64,000 nucleotides of DNA from Ceriagrion tenellum (GCA_963169105.1 OY720641.1:7083258-7147257), one strand, 5' to 3'; numbered from the stretch's first letter, positions 23,861 through 35,510 are shown. Program-made: numbers and translations. The notes: a model not told the origin generated them from the letters alone.

Positions 23861-24533
23861 CAATTTCCAGGTTCCATATCGAGGTCTATGAACCCATACA
23901 ATCTGGAATAGCTCGCTTATAGAATAGCTGAAAGGCTTTTTTGCTGACTTCAATAAATTAGCCTCGACTGAACTGATGTAGGATTTGAGGCTTTCCCGGC
24001 AAATAATTAAACTGAATTCTTCACAGTCTTCCCACTAGCCCTGGTTGGAACATTGACTAAACTGATAACCAAATGATACCAAAAATTAAGCGATAAAAAT
24101 TTCTCTCTCCAGTCATGATGGTTCAAGGCTAGTCCATAGGATTTCCCTAGTCCATCAAATGGACTGCAGTTCTCGTACTTCAAGAAACATGTTCCTTTAA
24201 TTTAGTAGTTTCCTCATTTGATATAATGTACTATTCTTTGCTCGGGCTTTCCAACTACCAGCTTTCTACTACTCTTCTGCTTTCCCATCGCTGGTAGGCC
24301 TGCTTCCCGAATATAAAAATTATTCCTGTCGCGGAAATTTTTGCGGACCAAGTTGGATAGCGATTCTGTCTCCTTAATTTCTTGTAGAAACCATAGCATT
24401 AATTTTCTCCACTTGAGAATATTTGTTTTCTCAACATGTCTTTAAAAAATTAACAGTCCTACGAAACAATCTTACTTAATTTCCTTAAGAGACCAACGCC
24501 CAAAGCCTTATCCCGATATTCCCCTACATTTTG
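23861..24533. other. No gene recognised
   Basis: Contains the reverse complement of GCCGGGAAAGCCT near 23987-24001, in a context resembling the copies at 12453 and 16860. Otherwise unique. Confidence 0.45.
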
Positions 24534-24668
24534 AATTCCATCTGCGAGAGGAAAACTTACCTCTGCACATTTTCAAAGAACCACGGAATTATCCGCGCAG
24601 TTACTTCAAAGGAGTCACCCGCTAATGATCACACAATTGTGAGAAATTCACAGGGGAAAAATCATTCG

Positions 24669-24742
24669 TTTGGAATGGGAATTGAACCTAAATCCCTCGA
24701 TTTTGCGCCGAGTGCTCTAACCAGATAAGCTACGTGAGGTTA
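24669..24742 (-). repeat. tRNA-derived SINE head (minus copy)
   Basis: Read on the minus strand: GTAGCTTATCTGGTTAGAGC fits the pol III A box (D arm), ACTCGGCGCAAAATCGAG can form a four-pair anticodon-type stem with a nine-base loop, and GGTTCAATTCC fits the B box. The loop is too large and the acceptor stem too weak for a working tRNA. A shared body (ACGAATGAT, then TGTGAATTTC) follows, as in SINEs. Confidence 0.7.
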
Positions 24743-24755
24743 ACGGTGAAAAAGG

Positions 24756-24829
24756 ACGCCTGGGTAGCTTAACTGGTTAGAGCACTCGGCGATATTGAGG
24801 GATCGGGGTTCGATTCCCAGTCCAGACGA
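24756..24829 (+). repeat. tRNA-derived SINE head (plus copy)
   Basis: GCCTGGGTAGCTTAACTGG (A box) and GGTTCGATTCC (B box) are well kept. The ends GCCTGGG and TCCAGAC pair at six of seven positions, like an acceptor stem. The middle (CTC, nine-base loop, GAG) has no U at the expected position before an anticodon, so this is tRNA-derived but not a functional tRNA. It is followed by the same ACGAATGAT body as the minus copy. The two heads face each other 13 bases apart, so transcripts would run outward from the centre. Confidence 0.72.
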
Positions 24830-24889
24830 ATGATCTTTCCATTGTGAATTTCACAAAACTACCTCCGCGCACATTTTGAGGCTACCCTC

Positions 24890-25237
24890 AATCAATGCAC
24901 CACATGAGTCTCAAACTCTTTCCAAAACCACATTTATACCTGAAACTTAACAGTAATTTTGTGACAGATTATCTAGCAGCCTTTTTCAATGAACCTCTGA
25001 GAATCAAATTCTCTCTCGCCTCTTCTATTTCACAAAGTGTTTCTTCGATGGCAAGACAACAGAAGCAATTGCTCTTCAAGACTCAAATAAGTGATCAAAA
25101 GCATATAAAACGACGCAAAATGAAAGAACTGAAGTGGCAAAGGATATAGCTTAGGTATTTTAGATTATTAAGACTGCATAAAAAAGTGCTAAAGTGTTAT
25201 TTATAATCACAGTTGTAAAACCTTATTAAGTGATACA
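24890..25237. other. No gene recognised
   Basis: An 84-codon open frame (24895-25149) has no domain. It may be degraded 5' sequence of the PLE that follows. Confidence 0.4.
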
Positions 25238-26440
25238 ATGCTCGAGTACCAAAGAAAAATGAAAGAACTCATCAAAAATTGTTGCTTTTTAATGAAAGAG
25301 AGAGAACGGTTCTCACTTAATACCACGAATCTTTTGCAACGACGGTTCTATGACCAACCTAAAACTCATAAGCCGGGTAGAGCTCTTAGACCTGGACTGC
25401 TTATCAGAATATCTCCTTAAATTATAGATTTTAGAAAAAGCTCCCATCATTTACTATGGACTTAACTACTTATATTTAGAATACATACAGTTCTTTATTA
25501 ATTATAGACTCAATTTCTCTGCTTACAGGAAGCCCCTCCATACCGATGCAATAATTCCTAGTAATTTGTACAACTCGCACTCCTATGAGCCTGCGTCATT
25601 TCACTCAATGATACACCGCATCATTTACCTAACTTTATCAAACTCAGCCTCCAACGCTGAACTTTATACCAGCAGAGAAAATTCCCACAATAACGGAAAT
25701 AGTGACTCAATTATAACCAAGATCTTACATAAAAAATGCAGCTCATTAAAATCCGCGCAACTTTGCTCATAGTCATCCGTTCATTCCAAATATAGTGTTT
25801 TAAAATACCATTCATTGGTCCATTGTTCTATACTGTTAAATATTATCCCCAGGGGCAAGATTCAGGGTTGGTTTTTACTACACCTTAGTACTACTGCTAA
25901 ATAAATAAAAAAACACTGCGGAAAGTGTACATGTGGTGTGAATAGACTCTCCTCTGCCGGTTGTGAATGCTTTAATACTGGCCAAATTGGGTGCAACTTC
26001 AGTACTAGAGTCATGAAGCTCTTTGCTAGTTTTAAAAATAAAGACCATTCATCTGCCTTCACCAGAAATCTGATGGAGCTGGGCCATCGGAGTGAGCTTA
26101 ACTCGGCACAGTTTTTTACTGCACCAAGAAAGGCAAGGAGTTGGACGTTCATGAACAAAGTACAATAGGCCTTCAAAAAGATTCCGGTCTCCTTTAAATG
26201 AAATAAGTTTTCTTAATCCCTCCCACTTGCTATTAGTCAACTTACCTCTCACCCCATGACAACGCGCCGTGTACTCAGCCCAGCTTTCATCTCAATAGTC
26301 TAACCTCAAACTTCCCCTTCTCATCCCACCCTACCTTTATACCCACACCATTACCCTTCAGACGCGTAAATATTTGCCTAAAAATCGATATACCTCTGTG
26401 TGCCTGATGATTGCGTAACTGCCAAAATCGGTAGCAGAGT
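25238..26440 (+). pseudogene. Second Penelope-like element, degenerate
   Basis: A PLE of a different subfamily from the one at 10.6 kb. At 25340-25400 it reads RFYDQPKTHKPGRALRP, matching the PLE fingers motif FYGLPKTHKPGxPLRP. Most of the RT, including both catalytic sites, is deleted. The frame resumes at about 25510 with AYRKPLHTDAIIP (thumb, VYRKPTxTDxIIP), then AASFHSMIHR-like and NNGNSD, ending at 25772. At 25915-26168 CGKCTCGVNRLS and later AFTRNLMELGHRSELNSAQF correspond to the C-terminal part of the GIY-YIG domain. The GIY-YIG motifs themselves are lost. About 235 bases further on, CTGATGA (26404), a short stem and AAAATCGGTAG mark a decayed ribozyme-like 3' terminus. Confidence 0.82.
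26404..26433 (+). ncRNA. Decayed hammerhead-like core of the second PLE
   Basis: CTGATGA, an imperfect short hairpin, then CAAAATCGGTA where GAAACCGGTA would be expected from the copy at 33.0 kb. The conserved G of GAAA is lost, so it should be inactive. Confidence 0.4.
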
Positions 26441-26639
26441 CTTTAATTAACTGCGGAAGAAACAAAATTTTCTTATTACAATATCGACCTTCCACCGTGG
26501 ACGACCTTCAACTTTTGAATCTAATTCTGTTCCCCTACTCTTCCTGAAAATTAATTTATCGTCATCCTCTTATGGATAATTCTAAATAGAATCTTTCATG
26601 CTAAAGTAGCAAGGGTGATTGTTCTAAAATCTTCGTACC

Positions 26640-27331
26640 TCATGGCCCTTTCCTCTTTGGGATAGGGATGATTAAGTACCGTTATAAGTTCGTTGGCATT
26701 TTCTCAGTTGAGTAGATGTGGTAGTTTAAAATTTAAATCTTTCCTAAGTCCTCAATCCTGTATACTTATTGTACCTCGATTCAATTCCTCAAACCGTACG
26801 AGTGATATCTGTATGCTGTTTTCAAATACTTGTGCCTTTTTATTTCAACCATCTGGCTACGCAGGAGTAAATCCAAGCTTAGAATTCTCCATTTATCCCC
26901 TTCCTATGGAGTTTAAATGATTTTTCTGCTCCCTGAAGTCTCTCTACTAGCCAACGATTCTTGGTTGACCTTTTTAACTTTAAAAATCTTAAGCAGACAT
27001 TTTATCATAAACTCATTGTGATAATGGTCTACACCAGGGTAGCTCTGTAAGTCATTTCCTTGATTTTTAAATCGCTTTCTCATTAGATCATATGAGTTTG
27101 CATTTTCATTCTCCTGTCTTCTGCCAATTTCTACGCAATCAATTATCGCGAGGTGTTTCTAAACAAGGCGTTTATGACTGGAAAGGTCGTTATGTACACG
27201 GAGCTTAATAAATCTCTCCTTACTGTCTTTCCGTTTATCCCAATAATACTTTCCCACTGTATCGCCTTCATAGCCTCCCCCCCATGCAACCGCATTCTAA
27301 TCTCCTTGAATAATGAGGTTTTCATTCCCGT
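26640..27331 (-). pseudogene. LINE apurinic-type endonuclease fragment
   Basis: The minus strand starts with NLIIQGD, a stop, NAVAWGGGYEGDTVGKYYW. This is the family GDWNAxVGxGxEGDTVGKYGLG block with Trp mutated to a stop. Then come KRKDSKERF and VINALFRNTSRQ (family NGERLLEFC...NTxFxxxxxRxxTW), NSYDLMRKRFKNQGND (normally NQIDYIxVxxRFRNQ) and YPGVDHYHNEFMIKC (normally YPGADxxSDHNLVxxK). Together these cover the C-terminal two-thirds of a LINE AP endonuclease, which nicks target DNA. Changes of frame and the loss of the SDH residues show it is dead. The part below about 26930 is likely the linker before the RT. Confidence 0.8.
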
Positions 27332-30300
27332 CGATATCCTAGAGTGTACAAGTGATCTTAAGGGGATTTTTTTTAACTAAAAAAATGGAGTCCATAGTCA
27401 AACGAAAAGTGAAAGTTTCTTTAATAAAAAAAATGTTAATAAAAAATTGCATAGACTCGTAGATTTTTAGCCACACTCTGGATTTGAGATTATCGTAAAC
27501 AACAAAAATACCTCCTGTAGCACGGGAATTTTTCTTAAAAACTTTTTGCCAAAGAATAGAAACATAAAACCTGTGATATGAGAGGAAAAATCTCGCTGAT
27601 ATAAAAAATAAAGAGAGACGGGGATTCAGGAGGAAGAGGACTTTAAGTAATATACCAATTCAACCCAGGTTTAGTAGATAATGGTAACAAAACCATGGAT
27701 ATCAAGGCTGGAGAAAACTTCAATAATTTACGATAAAAAAGAATGCACAATGTTCAATAAAACTCCAAAAAGAACTCAGCGGGTAATATTAATATACGAA
27801 AACCCTCAGTCATTTTGGTCTGACGCAAGAGAACTTCATTGTAAGCATTCAACTGTAGAGTTTTTGGCGAATAAAAATGGCTGAGTGGTTACCAATAGTA
27901 TCGGCATAGCCGACAAAGTAAACTACATCTTGGGGAATGTACTCACAAAGGGAGAAATCGTGCATGACGCAGGAATTTTTGTAGATTGGTTAAACGCTGG
28001 GTGACAGTCATACGGAGCGAAGGTGTAATTGAGCAATTACGATCTCTTAATTGATAAATCGTAACATAACTCCAGGGTCAGAAAGAGGTACAAGCACTCG
28101 AGCTCAAGCAGTCAGCCTCATGTATCGAGCAATACCTTAGAATCATACTTAACCATTAATTATCCGAAAATAAAGTGCGCAAGTATCGTAAATGTCAATT
28201 AATTGATGTAATGCATTATATTCCCGCCAGTTATGTCAGATTGATCGACTAAAAGGAGGTAGGGGAAAGGTAATTCACGTCCGGATATAATTATGATAGT
28301 GCTATAGTTTTCACGGAATATTTTAACTAGAATTTTTAATTTTTGATATAAAATATTGGAGTAATGAATTCACAATGTGTCAAAATTTGCCAAAAGGATA
28401 TCACTAAGCCATAATTCAAAAATTTAAAGCCTCAACTGACTAGTGCTTTAAATAATCAAGAACCATCTAAGCATTTTATGGTCATTTAATATTGGCTATG
28501 CAATTGGCTTGCTGTTTACATTTACAGAATTATAGGCATTTAATTATTGCTCTTGAATTTACAACCTCATCTGTCGATTGGTTACAGTATAATTGGCAGC
28601 TATCAGAAATTAATATTGAGAATGATTGCAAATACTTTCCAAAAAGTCACATTTCAATTGATGTCATCGAGGAACAAGGTGCAATTATTCACATATATTA
28701 ATGGGTGACGTTCAAGCCTGTCAACGGGGCTGAACCTCTCCATTGAAAATGGCCCTTTTTGAAATGGGCATGAAGGATAAACAGAAGTTCACAAATTTGG
28801 TCCAATAATGCAATACAATGGTGGAGTAATACAGTGAGTTAAGCATTTCAATTTTCTGTAAGAGCGTTTTCCAACGAACGTAGTATCTAAATTTTTCTCG
28901 TATTATTTTATCTCTTCTTGAAATGGCCGACTAGCTCTGTGCCCAGTAAATGTAAAAAAGAGGCAAAATATCGATTAAGTGCTAGCTGAAAAGTTAATCA
29001 ATTGGGTTTGAGAGTGATTCATTCGGTTATTTCATCAATTTCCCTTCATTTCCTTTCGTTTTATCGGGAATATGGGCTCCTTCCTGCCAGAAATCACTTC
29101 CAAAATTTGACGCTTATTGAGGGTGACTAATTATGAAACAGTCTGAATAATTAGGAAACAGTCTGATTTTGCTCCGTTCAACAACATTAGTTCACCAAAT
29201 ACCTCTCATGGATTATTAACTACTTCTATCCTGCGTGTATCGTATGGTGTTTTTGCATAAACTTAATTCCTATACATATTCACTCATTCATCATCCATAT
29301 ATGTCATTACAGAAGTAAATCCGTGATTGCATTTATAATTTCATTTACTTAATGGACGAATTTTTGTATGATAGTACTGTTCAATATTCAATAAAATTTT
29401 TTATGATGTAATGCTTGAAATCAGTGATAGAGATTATGGAATTTTAGTCGGCAAACATGTTTACAAACATTTTTCGTTGAACATAAAAAATAAGAAAGAA
29501 TTTATCACGACTATATATTGACTAAAAACAATAATTTTAATGAAGGAAATTTAAGGAGGTATCGACGCTAAGGTTGTGTAGTAAAGGCAAAGGTGAAATT
29601 CATGCCGATTTGACACCTAAGGTAGAAAGTCTTAATTCCGGCAAACTTGCCTAATTTGCTTGTTCACGCAAAAAAAGCTACCCCAAGAAAGGTTTTCAGT
29701 AATATAATGGATGGTTCAAGTTGTGAGTACTTTTAAGCTAATATTTGATCACCATTCAGAAGCCTAGCTAACTGAGCCTAATGAACTGACGGTTGGGGTT
29801 CAATAAGGAGCGTTAAACTTTACAAAAGTACTGGCTTCTCCAATTGTTGTCCTATCAGAAAATGTCATTTTAACCATAATCAACATATAAGGTAAACCAG
29901 TGTAACTACTGGATTTAATAATTGGATAATTAAAACAATTTTAACGAAATCTGGCAACGATTGACACTAAATACTGTGATGATACCTGCATATAAAAGTG
30001 AAGAAAATGCGGAAAAATCCCTTAACATTTGACTAGTGTTTAAGCACGGGTTCTCTCTACAGCTGCCCTAGAGTCACGACTAGGTACACGTCCATGCCTG
30101 TGCACGTGTTATCAAGTTAGCCTACATCCCTCGAAAAGCAAACCTAGGATCTTGGAGGCTGACTATCCATGGCTTTCAATGGCCAATTTCTGCTTATCGT
30201 CGTAAAGTTTCACATACAAGTGACCGTGCGTAATATTCTGTTGCACAGTACTGTAATAAACCCTTGTTTAGTGTTATGACTGCAAGATAAGTGCAAATAT

Positions 30301-30378
30301 TTTTCTAAGTGGATGAAAATATAACTAGAGAATTCATTGAACGCTTCTTCAAAGATATCTAGGATAGTTTGACTTTCA
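27332..30378. other. No gene recognised
   Basis: A+T-rich, short open frames only. The first 100 bases may still belong to the LINE fragment. Confidence 0.45.
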
Positions 30379-30692
30379 GAGGAGAAGCAGAATGCCGAGC
30401 TCACACGGAGAGGACAGAAATGAGAGCAAGTGGATTCATTCACCTATTATGGAGGTACCATCACGTGGGACGGAAGAAGTACAACGGCCACGGAAGTGAA
30501 TAATAGCCCAAGTTTGGAAGGCATTCATGGGAAAAAGACAACTGCTGTGCTCAAAGAAGATATGGCTACAAACTAGTAAACCATATGTGAAAATATTCGT
30601 GAGGAGCGTGGAACTCTATAAATCGGAAGATTGGACCATTATAAAAGCAGACCATAACAGACTATAAGCCTTCGAAAATTGGTGCATACTGA
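30379..30692 (+). pseudogene. LINE fragment downstream of RT
   Basis: The plus strand reads EKQNAELTRRGQK, then EQVDSFTYYGGTITWDGRST, matching the LINE block VxSFTYLGSTITxDGRST that follows the reverse transcriptase catalytic core. After a one-base shift it continues AFMGKRQLLCSKKIWLQTS and VKIFVRSVELYKSEDWT, equivalent to AFMxKRxLLxSKxIxLxTRKxxVKxxVWSVALYGxETWT, and ends near AFENWCI (normally EAFEMWCYRRM). Both element ends are missing. It is related to the fragments at 4.7-5.1 and 14.7-15.2 kb. Confidence 0.8.
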
Positions 30693-31269
30693 CGGAAGCG
30701 TACAACTGTTTGTGGTGTTTTGCTACGTTTACATTCTTGATAAATATCATTATGAACATCTAAACACGTTTTAAAGCTATCTCAGAAACATTTCCAAAAA
30801 TAAATTTCCTTCCTTCTAAATTTCTTTCAATACGATATTTTTCTGGCTCAGCCTAATTTATAGGTATCTGAGAAGCAATTGGACATATCATTTCCGAAAC
30901 TAAACGGAGTTTACCAGAATGAAATCATCTAAACCCGTAGTTACTATTTTCACTTCCATCGAAAGGAGGGGTAAATATTCCTCTCGCCAATTTCGATCAG
31001 CCTCCCTGATCGCGCTTCACTCACCCTCCTATCAAACAAGGGAGATACTACTTCAGTTCCGTCACAAAAGGCGTTCAAGAGATAGAAGTCAAGGTGACGT
31101 TAACCGATGTACTTTCATTAACCCACAACACGGTTCAACTTCGATCGTGAAAAAGAGGGGTAACAACAAGACAAGAATGGATAGAGAAAAAAGCCAGTTC
31201 AATCTACAGGTTCATGCATACAGGATTCTAAAAGGAGAAAATCCAGAATTTCCTTCACTACGAACTTAA

Positions 31270-31740
31270 TCGGATGGGCGCTAATCGAATCTCTTCCTTC
31301 CTCTCTCTTTTCTCGTCTAAGAGCAAAGACTTATTTTTTCTCCCTTCCTATTACGTTCCGGCATACGCGTCCTCGATTACCATTTGTTCTCCACCGCCTT
31401 TCAGTCTCCACGAATGCCTCTCACTATAAAGAAATCTCTCTCTCTCTCTATCCCTCTCCCTATTTCTCACTCACACCCTATCCAGCTCTCCATTTTCCTC
31501 TTCCCCGTAGGGAATGTGGATTTTTTCCTCCTATTTTGTCAGTCTTCTATTCAATCTCTATACAACCGCCTCAAAGTTCCCTCGCGCAATCATTGATTTC
31601 CCCTCCTGACCTCCCACACGCTCCCTGCCTGCAATACTCAGCTCACTCGCTCGCACCTTTCTTTTTCCAAAACCTGATTTTATTTTCTTGTTTGCGTTTT
31701 CCAAATCTCACCGACCGTCCTCAAAACCGTCCAGCTACAG
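31270..31740. other. Pyrimidine-rich island with (TC)n
   Basis: C+T-rich plus strand including a TC microsatellite at 31434-31449. Open frames here are low complexity and show no domain. Confidence 0.4.
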
Positions 31741-31917
31741 TTCTTTGGCTCGTTTCCGACCTTAAAAAAAAAACATTCGTTTATTCTCTAATTCCATTTT
31801 ATAACGATCTTAATGTTATTTTACCCCTGAAATTAGAAAAAGATCATAAAAACAACTGTCATGATAACAGATTTGTGCATGTAGTTTTTTTGGGTGAGTT
31901 TAGACGTTAGCAAGTAT

Positions 31918-32252
31918 CTTTTTTAGTCTTGTGAAATCTTTTGGCATTATTAGGTCTTTTTTCTATTTCAATTGCTTCTCTGAACAACCTGAACAGAGGT
32001 GATGGGTATAAACTTCCATTAACGTGGAAGAGACTTTAGGAAAAGAAAAAATGGTCAAGTTGAGCCTTTAAAAAATTAACAGCCGAAATTTTAAATTTTA
32101 AAGAAGACCATTGCTGTTCGGACCTATAAATGCCCAACCACCAACGGCAAAGAAAGAATTAGCCTGTCGAAGCTGGCAGAATAGCACGGCGAAATTGTTG
32201 TTCTTAAAAAAATCACCGCAGATATCAAAAGATTTCACAAGATTAAATCATG
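31918..32252. repeat. Probable PLE-type inverted repeat remnant
   Basis: TAGTCTTGTGAAATCTTTTG at about 31924 returns as a reverse complement near 32225-32248. Inside the right half, 32163-32203 reads CTGTCGAAGCTGGCAGAATA followed by GCACGGCGAAATTGTTG. The palindrome at 39.1 kb has nearly the same sequence (GAGCCGGCAGAATAGCCGGG, then CGAAACTGTTG). CTGTCGA resembles CTGANGA with one change. PLE origin is inferred from this resemblance. Confidence 0.4.
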
Positions 32253-32317
32253 AGCTGCGAAAATTTACGAAAAAAGTTTATCTTGTTTAATGTTTACACT
32301 TTAGCATTATTTGCTTT

Positions 32318-32412
32318 TTATTAATAATCAATTTACTAATTAATTTTTAATTAAATTAATTAATGAATTAAAATTAATTAAAAATTAATTTTACTAATTA
32401 TTAATAATTAGC
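32318..32412. repeat. A+T-only imperfect palindrome
   Basis: TTATTAATAAT at the left edge mirrors ATTATTAATAA at the right, with AATTAATT-type runs between. Low-complexity DNA able to form a cruciform. Confidence 0.7.
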
Positions 32413-32460
32413 ATTATAAATTATAAGTATAACTTAGATAAATATATTGCATTACATAAA

Positions 32461-32554
32461 TTTATCACAACAAGATTACCTATGTTTCGATGAAGATCGT
32501 TATCACCTGATGATGACGAGCAACGTCGAAACCTAGGTCAACTTGTTGTAATAA
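32461..32554. mobile_element. Miniature PLE palindrome with ribozyme-like core
   Basis: Arms 32461-32492 and 32524-32554 are inverted copies. TTTATCACAACAAG faces CTTGTTGTAATAA, and CCTATGTTTCGATG faces CGTCGAAACCTAGG. Only about 30 bases lie between them, and they hold CTGATGA (32507-32513). Reading on gives a T, stem GACG/CGTC, GAAA (32528), CCTAGG and TC, the hammerhead-like order. A nearby stem I does not form; the long arms pair instead. It looks like a PLE end reduced to two inverted tips. Confidence 0.55.
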
Positions 32555-32580
32555 GTCTTTGTTCAAAAACTAAGTCATAC

Positions 32581-33080
32581 TTTAAAATGAAAATACTTAG
32601 TTTTATTCCACCAATATATTTAAAAACATAATTCGACCGGTTTCGGCCTTTTCAGGGCATTATTTAAATTACAAAGTAAAATACCATGAGACAGCACAGT
32701 TTATATAGAAACCTCAAGGAGAGGGATGTGGGTAAAAGAAAAAAGTAGCGGTGAGTAAGTTTTGAGGATGTGATTGGGCAAAACTGCAGGGGAAGGAACA
32801 AACAGGTGGTGACACCAGGCTCAAGGACTACGGGGATGGAGGTGAGGGTACACTGGCACAGAGAACAAGGGTGAGGCGGTTGAAGGGATTATGTCATTGG
32901 GTAGTTTTTCGCCGTGCACATTGTGATATGACAGGATTTCAAAATTTTTTAGGAAGTCCAATTTCCCCCACATGGTATTTTGCTTTGTAATCTTGATAAT
33001 GGCCTGAAAAGGCCGAAACCGGTAGAATTGTGTTTTTTTAATACATTGGTGGAAAAAAACTAATTGTTTTCATTTTAAAG
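32581..33080 (-). mobile_element. PLE remnant with inverted ends and coding tail
   Basis: Inverted arms of about 108 bases (32581-32688 and 32971-33080) both carry GGCCGAAACCGG next to CTTTTCAGG on the opposite strand. The right arm reads TTGATAA, T, stem GGCC/GGCC, GAAACCGGTA, a degraded hammerhead-like order. Between the arms the minus strand (about 32966-32822) encodes KLDFLKNFEILSYHNVHGEK and then LPNDII, resembling the last residues of a PLE GIY-YIG protein (LDFLExFEIxxxxxxxxxxLND). This is the same snap-back design as the 10.6 kb PLE but from another subfamily and with almost all coding sequence lost. Confidence 0.6.
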
Positions 33081-33340
33081 ATGAACAACTTCCATAAAGT
33101 GAACTCGCCAACCATTGATTTTATAAGTCATACTTATCATTTACAATATTACTCTTCACCTTATATACCCATTAAGTTTTATATTTAATTTTGCGATGAC
33201 CTGACAAAATAAATTTACAATCACCCTCAAATTAATATGCCCTTATATTTTTAATATCTGTAGCATTTTGGGGAAAAGTTTAACAGCTCACCAGTTGTAC
33301 TGATAAAAAGATTTCCACGATCCGATGGTAGATCCTAAAT

Positions 33341-33364
33341 GGGCCTCAAAACGAGGCCCTTTTT
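33341..33364 (+). other. Perfect hairpin followed by T run
   Basis: GGGCCTC, loop AAAAC, GAGGCCC and five T. It looks like a bacterial intrinsic terminator, but nothing else here is bacterial, so a chance hairpin or pol III stop is more likely. Confidence 0.5.
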
Positions 33365-34339
33365 ACTAAGCAAAAGGTGATTATTCAAGTACGAAGTCTG
33401 TTGTTGCTCGCTGAAAAACTTTAATCTTTGCTAGAGTTAATTTAACTATGATACTTTGATGAATGCACCTTTAAAATGAGACCAGGGAATGAGGCGCCTG
33501 CTCCAAATCGATGACGAAATTTCTGCAGGTTTATCCATTCAGATAAAATAAAATTTAGGTTCATGCCGGATTGGAAAACGATTCGAGATCGAGTTGGCAC
33601 GATGAGAGAATGATTTAAAGTTGACGAGGTTGGGGCGGAGGGAACATTGGGGCCATTTGAGGGAATGGGCGCATGGAACCCCCATTCTATTGATCTAGCG
33701 ACTCTAATGAGCCATCGCATTGATTTCGATGTCGATAGAAGATCGCAAAATCTGCCAGTTGAAGGTATTTAGACGAATTTTACGATACGTGGGTGATAAA
33801 TTGAAATAAATATGTATTTTTGCAAATACAATTTATTTGTTTGTTTATATTTATGACATTTCTGAATCCGTCCGGCTGTAGACCAAAAGAAGATAGTACA
33901 AGGCATCTTGACACACGAAAAGAAAAGGCCTCATTGTTAGGATAACAATGGATAAAGAATAATTGTTTTGAGTAATGCAGTACTCTTTGAAAATAATTTC
34001 CATAATGGACACTTACATTTACTCTTATTACACCACAAAAATTCCGCCACCAACACATTTCTTTGGGCACATTAAACAGTAAAATTATGTCTTTCCATAT
34101 GGTCTATTGCACATTTTAACGAATTATATTTTCTCCAGTGATATCATGTATCCAGGTATCCAGTGGTACCGAATATTTCCATCTATACTATTCTTTCATC
34201 AATGGTGTGAAACAAGAAGCCTGAATGAAATGTAAGCAACACATCTATTTTTAAAAATTCATATGCAACCCAGAGTCCTTATTTTTGCACTACAATATCC
34301 ACTGTATTATTTAAAAAACTTCTAGCTTTTGAGGCCGCG
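33365..34339. other. No gene recognised
   Basis: Unique-looking A+T-rich DNA with short open frames on the minus strand (33442-33720 and 33780-34070), none with a domain. Confidence 0.45.
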
Positions 34340-34935
34340 GAGCTCAATTACCTCATTTAATCCCTTTATCACCCTCACTTCCACACTCAATAAAATCTAT
34401 CCGTATACCCCTTACGCCTCCTATTTCTCCGAAAAAACCTTCCCTTTCCCTTGTACTACTATTTCCCTTGTGTCAGCAGAAAGAGAGGCGTGGGTACTAA
34501 CGTTCTCTTCCAGCTCCCTGGCTATTTTTATCCTCACTACTAGAGGTGTCGCGTAAACAATGTCTGCATAAATCTCTTTGCGCCTTCCACCCACCACCGA
34601 AAGCCCTTTCATTTTCTCCTCTCTTCCCACAGTTCTTTTCGCAAGGGGGGCCTCGAGCCACCGTTGCGAGGATCCATTTCCAGCCTCCCCACCGTCCTTA
34701 AACTCCCCTAGTCCCTTTAAAACTGCGCCCTAACTCCCTTTTCTATTTCCCAGGGATCCATGATCTCCACGGTCTTCTCTCCAGCCTGCTCCACGGCTCC
34801 TCCGACTTTCCCTTTCATTTCTCCAAAGCTCCATTTTCCCACTTGCCTCGCTTACATTCCTATCATGTACAGGGGAATCAACCTGCCGAACTGGAGGATA
34901 TTTTCTACTAGGAGACTTTTACTCTGCAATAGCTA
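34340..34935. other. Pyrimidine-rich G+C island
   Basis: C+T-biased plus strand between A+T-rich flanks. CpG is retained. No coding or promoter element is recognised. Confidence 0.4.
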
Positions 34936-35419
34936 TCGTTTATGTTAGAGAAATTAATTGCTTTGGTTAATTGGAATTGATTAATTTGACGAATTTTTAG
35001 TTTACTTTACTTTCTTTTTTATTTTATTTGTATCGAAAAGTTAGGATGTTGAAAAGAGACCATTAAGCAAAATATAGTTGGACTTAAAGGACTTTTTGCC
35101 TGAGCATGATGGGACTAATGTATTGTGCCTAAGGCAAAGTCGAAAAAAAGCAAGTGTAAGCAATTATTTGTCCATAACAACTAGTTAGCAATATAAGTCT
35201 ATGATGTTGAAATGGTTATCTATATATCACAGTTTTGTTCGTCATCAGGGGAGGTAACTGGCCTGTAAGATGTTAAGTGAGGAGTATTTGGGAAGTGGAT
35301 GAAGGTTCATGAGAAATTGAAGTCACATTGCTCCGATTTCAGATCCACGATTGAAAATCCAACACAACGGACGGAGCTCTCTTCAGAGCTGCGAAATAGA
35401 CGCTGGCGTTCCACTAGAA

Positions 35420-35510
35420 TATCTCCGGCACTTCAGGGTCTCAAACCTCGGGCCTTGGGAATCGACAGCCGTACAATGATCACCACATCATCAAACACAG
35501 TTAATTTTAT
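35420..35510 (-). repeat. Possible degenerate tRNA-derived SINE head
   Basis: On the minus strand ATGTGGTGATCATTGTACGG resembles an A-box region and GGTTTGAGACC a B box about 45 bases later, the spacing of a tRNA-derived promoter. It is too degraded to be sure and has no matching copy in this window. Confidence 0.3.

Noticed and set aside
24756..24829. Functional tRNA gene
   Set aside because: The anticodon arm has a nine-base loop with no U33 and a weak stem, and a neighbouring inverted copy shares the downstream body, so it is SINE-like.
33341..33364. Bacterial-style intrinsic terminator
   Set aside because: The rest of the window is eukaryotic and no gene ends there. A 7-base hairpin with five T is expected by chance.
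35221..35260. Hammerhead-like CTGATGACGAAC on the minus strand
   Set aside because: No stem II or GAAA at the right distance and no inverted partner arm.
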